From contig JAJYKS010000004.1 of NCBI GenBank assembly GCA_021788365.1, positions 59,499 to 123,498 of the forward strand: a DNA stretch of 64,000 bases, in the 5' to 3' direction. How positions within the stretch are numbered: position 1 is the first letter of the stretch; the number at the start of each line of letters is the position of its first letter. Positions 15,398 to 21,673 of the stretch are shown here, one piece after another. Source of the DNA: a bacterium (GTDB lineage Bacteria; Patescibacteria; Microgenomatia; UBA1400; UBA12108). Position numbers and translations under genes: made by a program. The notes under the pieces are model-generated. The model did not search any database, was not told the DNA's origin, and saw nothing but the letters and a program-made list of their open reading frames with translations.

Positions 15398-17518
15398 ATG
15401 AAACGGAGAGGTCGTAGAAAAAAACCATTTAAGCTGAAGCTCAAGAAAGAGGTAGCCTACAGCGTAGTATCACTCGTCTTCGCGACCGTTGCCGTGGTAA
15501 TTTTGCTATCCTTCACTCGCCAGGGACCGGTCCTTGCCCATACCTACACCGTCCTTTCCCGTGCATTTGGTTGGACTGCGGTCTTTTTACCATTCCTCCT
15601 CCTCGCGATTGCCTTCATGATGACGCAAATGAAATGGGCGCTCGCAAGCCCCAATATTCTCTTGGGTGGTGCACTCCTCTTTGCTGGTATGTTGGGACTA
15701 ACGGGGGCGGGTGAACTGGGATCGCAAATGGCAGCGTCAGTCGGCGCCATTCTCACGAAAGTAGGAGCGGGAATTGTTTTTTTCGCGGTCTCAGTGATGG
15801 GGGTTACCATCCTCACAGAGACACCGTTCGAAGAATTTATTGCCATCCTCGTTAATGTGGCCAAATCAATTGGTGGCATATTTGAGAGAAAACAAGAGAA
15901 AAAGGAAAAATCGCGTTTCCCCGATGACGTCAAGCCCAAAATCAATATTCCGGGAGCAGGCAAAGTTGAAAAGCCAGAACCAGCGGTCAAGGAAACAAAC
16001 AACGCCCACCCATCTCCAGTCCCAGCAACCGATTTTGCCGAAACGATTGCAAAACCAGCCGACGGGGGAGAGACCAAGATTTGGAAGTATCCGCCGCTCT
16101 CACTCTTGTCGGAAAACAAGGGTGCCAAGGCCGATCGCGGCGATGTCAAAGAAAACGCTCATATCATAGAGAGTACCCTCGATTCCTTTGGTATACACGC
16201 CAAGGTAGCCGAGGTTAACGGCGGTCCGGCCGTAACCCAATATGCCATACGCATTGCCGAGGGAACCAAACTGAGCAAAGTAAAAGCGTTGCAGACAGAC
16301 CTTGCACTCGCCCTTGCCGCCCCAACTGGCCAAATCCGTATAGAAGCACCCATTCCCGGTCGCAACCTAGTGGGTATCGAGATCCCCAACCGTTCACCGG
16401 AATATGTGACCCTCCGTGAGATCATGACCCATCCCGACATGAAAAAAGAAAAGTCGAAGCTTGCCGTTGGCCTCGGCCTCGGCGTCTCCGGCGGTCCCGC
16501 GATAGCCGACGTCAAAAAGATGCCGCATGTTTTGGTAGCCGGTGCGACAGGTTCCGGCAAATCAGTCTGTATTAACACCATTATTACGACGCTATTATTC
16601 CGCAACTCACCAGCCGAACTCAGGCTCATCCTCGTCGACCCCAAAAGGGTAGAACTCACTGGCTATAATGGAATTCCCCACCTTCTAACCCCCGTGATTA
16701 CCGATGCCGAACGCGTCATCGCCGCTCTCCAGTGGGCTACCAAGGAAATGGACAAACGTTACAAGATGTTTGCCGAGGTAGGCGCCAGAAACATCGAGGA
16801 ATACAACGAACTTGCAGGCTTTACTTCAATGGAATACATCGTGATCGTGATAGACGAGCTAGCCGACATTATGCTAACCGCGCCGTCCAAAGTAGAGGAC
16901 TTGATCGTTCGCTTGGCACAGATGGCCCGCGCAACAGGCATCCACCTTATTGTTGCAACCCAGCGCCCATCGGTAAACGTCATCACAGGCCTTATCAAGG
17001 CCAACATCCCCACGCGTATCGCCTTTAATGTGGCGAGCATGATCGACTCACGGGTCATTATAGACAGTCCCGGCGCCGAAAAGCTTCTAGGTCGTGGCGA
17101 CATGCTCTATGTACCACCTGACCGACCTATGCCTACCCGCATCCAAGGGACCTTTGTGACCAACGCCGAAATTAAGAATCTTATTGATTTCTTAAAAGAG
17201 AGTGCCGCCGAAACACCGAGCTATCAGGAAGAAGTGACGGAAAAATATCTCCACGAAGAGGCGGGGGGAGAGGGCGGTGAAGAGCGCGACGAGCGTTTCG
17301 ACGACGCCGTCATGGCCGTGACCGCAGCCGGCAAAGCTAGCACCAGCTATCTACAGCGCCGCCTGTCCCTGGGATACAACCGCGCTGCCAAGATTATGGA
17401 TCAGCTGGAAGCTGCTGGAGTAATTAGTGCTTCCGATGGCACCGCCAAACCACGACAAGTCCTAATGAATAGCATAGATGACCTCAAGGCTCGCGAACAA
17501 AGCCAATCTTCCAAATAA
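15398..17518 (+). CDS. ftsK: DNA translocase FtsK/SpoIIIE
   Basis: FtsK pumps DNA through the division septum and helps resolve chromosome dimers. The 706-residue protein has a basic start, about four N-terminal membrane segments (about 20-150), a short linker and a RecA-like motor with Walker A GATGSGKS (382-389), Walker B VIVIDELAD and ATQRPSVNVITG. The C-terminal winged-helix gamma domain is present (about 645-695, ASTSYLQRRLSLGYNRAAKIMDQLE). The linker is far shorter than in E. coli. Its ribosome site is the end of a dispersed repeat. The next gene starts 1 base after its stop. Confidence 0.96.
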   Translation: MKRRGRRKKPFKLKLKKEVAYSVVSLVFATVAVVILLSFTRQGPVLAHTYTVLSRAFGWTAVFLPFLLLAIAFMMTQMKWALASPNILLGGALLFAGMLGLTGAGELGSQMAASVGAILTKVGAGIVFFAVSVMGVTILTETPFEEFIAILVNVAKSIGGIFERKQEKKEKSRFPDDVKPKINIPGAGKVEKPEPAVKETNNAHPSPVPATDFAETIAKPADGGETKIWKYPPLSLLSENKGAKADRGDVKENAHIIESTLDSFGIHAKVAEVNGGPAVTQYAIRIAEGTKLSKVKALQTDLALALAAPTGQIRIEAPIPGRNLVGIEIPNRSPEYVTLREIMTHPDMKKEKSKLAVGLGLGVSGGPAIADVKKMPHVLVAGATGSGKSVCINTIITTLLFRNSPAELRLILVDPKRVELTGYNGIPHLLTPVITDAERVIAALQWATKEMDKRYKMFAEVGARNIEEYNELAGFTSMEYIVIVIDELADIMLTAPSKVEDLIVRLAQMARATGIHLIVATQRPSVNVITGLIKANIPTRIAFNVASMIDSRVIIDSPGAEKLLGRGDMLYVPPDRPMPTRIQGTFVTNAEIKNLIDFLKESAAETPSYQEEVTEKYLHEEAGGEGGEERDERFDDAVMAVTAAGKASTSYLQRRLSLGYNRAAKIMDQLEAAGVISASDGTAKPRQVLMNSIDDLKAREQSQSSK

Positions 17519-17519
17519 T

Positions 17520-18146
17520 ATGAAAACCGCTGGCGAGCTACTAAAAGAAAAACGTCTTACGAAGGAACTATCACTTGAGGCCGTAGCTGCCAAAATTAAG
17601 ATTAAGCCAGAATACTTAGATGCGCTCGAATCCTCCAACTTTAAGAAACTCCCCTCAGCCACCTTCGCAAAAGGATTTCTGAGAAACTACGCACACTTCC
17701 TCCGAGTAAATCCCGACACGGCGCTTGCCATGTTTCGCCGCGACTTTGTCGAGAATGCACGTGGCGAGATCGTCCCCCGTGGGCTCGTAGAACCAGTCGC
17801 AGGCAAGACAAAAATCGTACCGGTAAATATGATTCTTACCGGCATAGCAGTCGCCACATTTCTCGTATTTCTTGGCTTTGAACTTTTCCAGTGGTGGAGC
17901 CTGCCGCGGCTAACACTCTTATCTCCACAAGAGGGTGGTGTCTACGGAGAGAAGGTGACCATAAAAGGAGAGACAAACGCCGATTCGGTCGTGACCATCG
18001 ATAAACAAAAAGTGATTGTAGATCCGTCGGGTAATTTTAGCCTAGACCTCATTTTCCCATCTGGCACCCACTCAGTACTCGTGGAAGCGACGAACGTTCG
18101 GGGGAAAACCAAGCTCCTCGAGCGCTCCTTCACTGTCTCGAAATAA
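17520..18146 (+). CDS. RodZ-like helix-turn-helix membrane protein
   Basis: Residues 1-70 form an Xre/RodZ-type helix-turn-helix (GELLKEKRLTKELSLEAVAA...YLDALE, then FAKGFLRNYAHFL). One membrane segment follows (about 103-125), then an outer beta domain of about 80 residues that looks Ig-like (TLLSPQEGGVYGEKVTIKGETNADS). This is the layout of RodZ, which links MreB to the wall-building machinery. The 208-residue start at 17520 sits one base after the ftsK stop and has no Shine-Dalgarno site, so translation is probably coupled to ftsK. Confidence 0.85.
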   Translation: MKTAGELLKEKRLTKELSLEAVAAKIKIKPEYLDALESSNFKKLPSATFAKGFLRNYAHFLRVNPDTALAMFRRDFVENARGEIVPRGLVEPVAGKTKIVPVNMILTGIAVATFLVFLGFELFQWWSLPRLTLLSPQEGGVYGEKVTIKGETNADSVVTIDKQKVIVDPSGNFSLDLIFPSGTHSVLVEATNVRGKTKLLERSFTVSK

Positions 18147-18156
18147 CTAACCCAAA

Positions 18157-18233
18157 AAGGTCTGTCCTGCTAAGGAGATCCCGGCCACCGGCCGAGATGT
18201 TTAGTCGAACGTAGTGAGACCAGGACAGACCTT
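18157..18233 (+). repeat. Large inverted repeat with inner stems
   Basis: AAGGTCTGTCCTG (18157-18169) and CAGGACAGACCTT (18221-18233) pair perfectly over 13 bp. Inside, CGGCC (18181-18185 region) and GGCCG around ACC form a strong second stem, and GTC...GAC near 18204-18220 can form a third, giving a cloverleaf-like shape. On the minus strand the outer stem is followed by TTTTT, so it could terminate leftward transcription. No tRNA features or known riboswitch motif are present. Confidence 0.7.
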
Positions 18234-18241
18234 AATGTATG

Positions 18242-18250
18242 TGATACGAT
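18242..18250 (+). promoter_or_regulatory. Possible extended -10 before the 18259 gene
   Basis: TGATACGAT is an extended -10 element ending 8 bases before the ATG at 18259. This leaderless spacing favours that start over the in-frame ATGs at 18235 and 18253. Confidence 0.35.
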
Positions 18251-18258
18251 TGATGGGT

Positions 18259-18525
18259 ATGGACCTGCCACAAATCTTACTATTGGTTGTTATTGTCGTC
18301 ATCTCCGTCATATTGGTTGTAATTGGCGTCCAGATAATTGGACTATTGCGAGACGCCAAGGAGACACTAAAGAAGACGGACGCCATCCTCGATGATCTCG
18401 GTTTCCTCTCTCGTACACTGACTCGCTCGGGGAGTACTATTGGGCACATGGTTTCTGGCCTCGAATCCGGCGTACAACTTGTCGGCATGCTCACCAAGCT
18501 CGTCGCCCCCAAATCGAAAAAATAG
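18259..18525 (+). CDS. Small single-span membrane protein
   Basis: From the ATG at 18259 the product has 88 residues: a long N-terminal membrane segment (about residues 5-28, ILLLVVIVVISVILVVIGVQI), an amphipathic helix (RDAKETLKKTDAILDDL) and a basic end. This resembles small DUF948-like membrane proteins, but the match is only structural. Two upstream in-frame ATGs (18235, 18253) are possible. It precedes a YtxH-like gene and the two may work together at the membrane. Confidence 0.7.
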   Translation: MDLPQILLLVVIVVISVILVVIGVQIIGLLRDAKETLKKTDAILDDLGFLSRTLTRSGSTIGHMVSGLESGVQLVGMLTKLVAPKSKK

Positions 18526-18566
18526 TTTGAAATTTGGTAATTAGTACTTGAATGAAAATTGAAATA
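18526..18566 (+). repeat. A/T-rich AAATTG-type repeat before the YtxH-like gene
   Basis: Words such as GAAATTTGG, GGTAATT and GAAAATTGAAAT fill the gap up to the ATG at 18568, as in the spacers before rpsG, fusA, rplN and rpsD. No Shine-Dalgarno site is present. Confidence 0.5.
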
Positions 18567-18567
18567 T

Positions 18568-18924
18568 ATGACTGATTGTTCTTGCTCCCACCATCCATCT
18601 GACTCCTCCGGCTTTGTCTCCGGTCTCATGGTAGGCGTAATTGTTGGTGCTGCCGCAGCGCACTTCCTAAATAACACTGAACGAGGTCGTGAGATCCTCG
18701 ATAATATAAAAGAAAACGCAGGCGATGCCTTAAAAGAAGTTGTAGAAAACCCGGCACTCGCCGAAAAAATGAAAGACTTAGAAAAAACAGTTGCCGAAGC
18801 ACGGAAAACGATTAACAGCGCAGCTGAGCGTGTCGCCGAAGCCACCGAACCAGCAGAGGTAGACACATCCGCCGCCCCCAAAAAGAATTTCTTTAAATCG
18901 CTCGGTCGTTCCCTTGGTAAATAG
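18568..18924 (+). CDS. YtxH-like small membrane protein
   Basis: The 118-residue protein begins with a Cys/His-containing stretch (MTDCSCSHHPS), then a glycine-rich membrane segment (about residues 17-36, FVSGLMVGVIVGAAAAHF) followed by NNTERGREIL and a long charged amphipathic helix. This is the YtxH family pattern, found in general-stress and unknown proteins. The ATG at 18568 is preferred over a TTG at 18559. The A/T-rich repeat lies directly before the start. Confidence 0.75.
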   Translation: MTDCSCSHHPSDSSGFVSGLMVGVIVGAAAAHFLNNTERGREILDNIKENAGDALKEVVENPALAEKMKDLEKTVAEARKTINSAAERVAEATEPAEVDTSAAPKKNFFKSLGRSLGK

Positions 18925-18927
18925 TTC

Positions 18928-18933
18928 TATAAT
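18928..18933 (+). promoter_or_regulatory. -10 box of Nudix gene (leaderless)
   Basis: A perfect TATAAT ends 6 bases before the ATG at 18940. The -35 region is weak. Confidence 0.6.
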
Positions 18934-18939
18934 GTCCCC

Positions 18940-19494
18940 ATGGAAAATTTTCTGGATTTGCTCTCGGTATATCACCCAATTGACGCACAAGAAGAGGCAA
19001 GTCGCAAAAAGATCATCTCGCTAGTCAAAAACTACGGCACTCCCGCCTTTGATCACGACTTTCTCCCCGGTCACATAACTGCCTCTGCGCTCGTCGTAAA
19101 CAAAGCGCTCACCCACGTTCTCCTCAACCACCACAAAAAGCTTGATATGTGGTTTCAATTTGGTGGCCACAGCGACGGCTCACCCGACGTACGCGCAACC
19201 GCCATGCGCGAAGCACAGGAAGAATCGGGTTTACACTCGCTCGAGTTCTATCCCGGCCAAGGGATTCTCGATGTGGACGTGCACGATATCCCAGCTCGTC
19301 CCGAGATGCCCGCCCACCAACATCACGACGTACGGTTTCTGCTGACGGCCGACATGGCCGAGCCGTTCGTTATTTCAGAGGAGTCGCACGACCTTAAATG
19401 GGTGCGGCTCGAGGATATCGAGTCCTACAATCACGAAGACACCTTCCACCGCATGATCAATAAAGTCATCGTCCTTCGTAAGTCACTACCATAA
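18940..19494 (+). CDS. Nudix hydrolase
   Basis: Nudix enzymes hydrolyse nucleoside diphosphates linked to another group. In this 184-residue protein the Nudix box starts at GGHSDGSPD and ends REAQEESGL; the metal-binding REXXEE core is intact, while the first conserved Glu of the box is Pro. The segment LNHHKKLDMWFQFGGHSDG resembles the NUDIX subfamily with a WxxPGGHxD motif. The substrate cannot be predicted. The ATG at 18940 follows a TATAAT box at leaderless distance. Confidence 0.9.
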   Translation: MENFLDLLSVYHPIDAQEEASRKKIISLVKNYGTPAFDHDFLPGHITASALVVNKALTHVLLNHHKKLDMWFQFGGHSDGSPDVRATAMREAQEESGLHSLEFYPGQGILDVDVHDIPARPEMPAHQHHDVRFLLTADMAEPFVISEESHDLKWVRLEDIESYNHEDTFHRMINKVIVLRKSLP

Positions 19495-19506
19495 TTCGAA
19501 TCATAG

Positions 19507-19512
19507 TAGTAT
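19507..19512 (+). promoter_or_regulatory. -10 box of the DUF1653 gene
   Basis: TAGTAT ends 8 bases before the ATG at 19521. The match is modest, but the spacing fits the leaderless pattern of neighbouring genes. Confidence 0.35.
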
Positions 19513-19520
19513 CTCTTCGT

Positions 19521-19739
19521 ATGAAAAACATACAACTAGGTAGATACGAGCATTTCAAGGGAGGATTTTACGAGGTAATTGCTGTTGGGAAACATAGCGA
19601 GACGCTGGAAGACTATGTCGTCTACCGTCACGAGGACGACGGTTCGGTCTGGGTCCGCCCGCTTTCCATGTTCATCGAGTTAGTTGAAAAAGATGGCCTC
19701 AAAATACCGCGATTCCGCTACATGGGCCCCTCGACGTAA
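19521..19739 (+). CDS. DUF1653 family protein
   Basis: The 72-residue protein matches DUF1653 over its full length: LGRYEHFKGGFYEVIAVGKH, SETLEDYVVYRHEDDGSVWV, RPLSMFIELVE and IPRFRYMG. These small cytoplasmic beta proteins are widespread and have no established function. It stands alone between a Nudix gene and alaS, each with its own -10 box. Confidence 0.88.
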   Translation: MKNIQLGRYEHFKGGFYEVIAVGKHSETLEDYVVYRHEDDGSVWVRPLSMFIELVEKDGLKIPRFRYMGPST

Positions 19740-19741
19740 TC

Positions 19742-19750
19742 TGCTACAAT
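19742..19750 (+). promoter_or_regulatory. Extended -10 promoter of alaS (leaderless)
   Basis: TGCTACAAT is an extended -10 element ending 7 bases before the alaS ATG at 19758. No -35 box is evident, as is usual with extended -10 promoters. Confidence 0.6.
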
Positions 19751-19757
19751 ACACCTC

Positions 19758-21587
19758 ATGAAATCCGCAGACATTCGCAAGAAATACCTCGAGTTTTACA
19801 AGGCACGCGGCCACGCCGTGATCCCTGCCGCCCCGATCGTACCGCCAGACGATCCCACCACGCTTTTCACCAGTAGCGGCATGCAGCAAATGGTGCCATG
19901 CCTAAAAGGCGAGCCCCACCCCATGGGGACACGCCTCACCGACTCGCAGCCCTCATTCCGCGCCGACGACATCGAAGAGGTGGGCGACAATCGCCACATT
20001 TGCATGTTCGAGATGCTCGGCAACTGGTCGCTCGGCGATTACTTCAAAAAAGAACAGCTTCCCTGGGTGTACGAATTCTTAACCAAAGAAGTCGGCCTCG
20101 ACCCCGACCGTCTTTTCGTCTCAGTTTTTGCAGGAGACGAGTACGCGCCGCGTGACGACGAAAGTATCAAAATCTGGCAGAGTGTTTTTAGCACCGACAA
20201 GCCTGCAAAAGTAGGCACCGAAGGATTCGACCCCGCTACAAAAATCTACCTCTATCCCGCCAAAAAGAACTGGTGGAGCCGTGCCGGCGAGCCAGCCAAG
20301 ATGCCGGTGGGCGAGGTTGGCGGCCCCGACTCCGAAGTATTCTACGACTTTGGCGAAGAGTTGCATTTGCACGAAAACTCTTCCTGGTCAGGAGAACCAT
20401 GCCACGTAAACTGCGACTGCGGCCGGTTCCTAGAGATTGGCAACTCTGTGTTTATGCAATACGTAAAAACCGATAGTGGCGTGCAGCCACTCCCCAAGAA
20501 CAACGTCGACTTTGGTGGTGGACTGGAGCGACTCGCCGCCGCATCCCAAAACACACCCGACATCTTTACTACCGACTCATTCACTTCGATACTACGTAGT
20601 ATCGAAGTGTCATCGGGGAAGAGATACGAGGGCGAGTATATGCCGCCCATGCGCGTCATCGCCGACCACCTCCGTGCCGCGGTTTTCATGATCGCCCAGG
20701 GCATTACCCCCAGCAACAAATTGCAGGGATACGTACTCCGCCGCCTTCTTCGCCGCGCCGCCGTCCGCGGCCGCAAGCTGGGCGGCGACATTAAAAAGAT
20801 TTTTGAGAGCAGTATCCCGACCGTGGTCTCGTTCTATAGTGACGCGGGTTTTATCTCGGCGGACTCCAGTACAAAAGTCCAAGCAGTTGTTTCTGAAGAA
20901 CTGACACGCTTTGAGAAAGTTTTGACGAACGGCATCAAAGAAATCGACCGGCGGCAGGGGAAGCTGGACGAGCAAATTGCCTTCGACCTCTATCAAAGCT
21001 ATGGCTTCCCGTTTGAGATAACCAGCGAACTCGTGGCAGAAAAAGGGACAACGCTATCTCAGGAAAAATTCGACGAGCTATTTAAGAAACACAAAGAAGA
21101 GTCGCGCACGGCCAGTGCTGGTATGTTCAAGGGCGGCCTCGCCGACCACTCAGAAGTGGTGACCAAATATCACACCACCACCCATCTTCTCCATCAAGCG
21201 CTCCGCGACGTGCTGGGCGACGAGATCTCGCAGGCTGGCAGCAACTTGACATCCGAACGCCTCCGCTTCGACTACACGTATAGCGGCAAGCCTACGGACG
21301 AACAATTGAAGAAGATTGAGACTATCGTGAACGAAAAGATAAAAGCAGATCTACCGGTGGTAAAAACCATCGAAGATAAAGACGAGGCGCTAAAATCCGG
21401 TGCCCGCGCCTTCTTTGCCGAGAAATACCCGGACAAGGTAAGTGTGTACACCATAGGCGACTACTCAAAAGAGTTGTGCGGCGGTCCACATGTAGGGCAT
21501 ACCGGTGAAATCGGGGGAATGAGGGTGGTAAAAGACGAATCCTTGGGTGTCGGCAAGCGCCGCATTTACGCCCGCCTTACAGCCTAA
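19758..21587 (+). CDS. alaS: Alanyl-tRNA synthetase, short form without C-Ala domain
   Basis: AlaRS charges tRNA-Ala and clears mischarged Ser and Gly. The class II catalytic domain is clear (FTSSGMQQMVPCLKGE, HICMFEMLGNWSLGDYF, then VDFGGGLERLA). The tRNA-binding helical domain follows (MRVIADHLRAAVFMIA, GYVLRRLLRRA). The editing site is intact, with HXXXH at 472-476 and CGGPH at 574-578. The protein stops at residue 609 (RRIYARLTA), where E. coli AlaRS (876 residues) continues into the C-Ala dimerisation domain. It is therefore a trimmed editing-competent form. A perfect 28-bp palindrome lies within its coding sequence at 20582-20609. Confidence 0.96.
   Translation: MKSADIRKKYLEFYKARGHAVIPAAPIVPPDDPTTLFTSSGMQQMVPCLKGEPHPMGTRLTDSQPSFRADDIEEVGDNRHICMFEMLGNWSLGDYFKKEQLPWVYEFLTKEVGLDPDRLFVSVFAGDEYAPRDDESIKIWQSVFSTDKPAKVGTEGFDPATKIYLYPAKKNWWSRAGEPAKMPVGEVGGPDSEVFYDFGEELHLHENSSWSGEPCHVNCDCGRFLEIGNSVFMQYVKTDSGVQPLPKNNVDFGGGLERLAAASQNTPDIFTTDSFTSILRSIEVSSGKRYEGEYMPPMRVIADHLRAAVFMIAQGITPSNKLQGYVLRRLLRRAAVRGRKLGGDIKKIFESSIPTVVSFYSDAGFISADSSTKVQAVVSEELTRFEKVLTNGIKEIDRRQGKLDEQIAFDLYQSYGFPFEITSELVAEKGTTLSQEKFDELFKKHKEESRTASAGMFKGGLADHSEVVTKYHTTTHLLHQALRDVLGDEISQAGSNLTSERLRFDYTYSGKPTDEQLKKIETIVNEKIKADLPVVKTIEDKDEALKSGARAFFAEKYPDKVSVYTIGDYSKELCGGPHVGHTGEIGGMRVVKDESLGVGKRRIYARLTA
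20582..20609. repeat. Perfect 28-bp palindrome inside alaS
   Basis: Bases 20582-20609 read identically on both strands, centred on CTACGTAG (20592-20599). There is no spacer. The arms break at 20581/20610. The stretch encodes residues around TSILRSIEV of the alaS product, which align normally with the family. Confidence 0.95.
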
Positions 21588-21656
21588 TTTGAAATTTGAG
21601 AATGGAAGTGCCCAATCCTCCCAGGGAGAAGCAGGTCAGACCCTATGGGTACTCTG

Positions 21657-21665
21657 TGCTATGCT
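21657..21665 (+). promoter_or_regulatory. Extended -10 promoter of the PilM/baseplate-J-like gene (leaderless)
   Basis: TGCTATGCT is an extended -10 element ending 8 bases before the ATG at 21674. It supports that start over in-frame ATGs at 21596 and 21602. Confidence 0.5.
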
Positions 21666-21673
21666 CTATTTGT

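Noticed and set aside
18157..18233. tRNA gene
   Set aside because: The fold has three stems, but there is no T-loop GTTCRANYC, no 7-bp acceptor with CCA and no anticodon arm of proper size.
20582..20609. dif recombination site (also 28 bp)
   Set aside because: dif sites are imperfect palindromes with 11-bp arms and a 6-base centre; this one is fully symmetric with a different sequence and lies in coding DNA.
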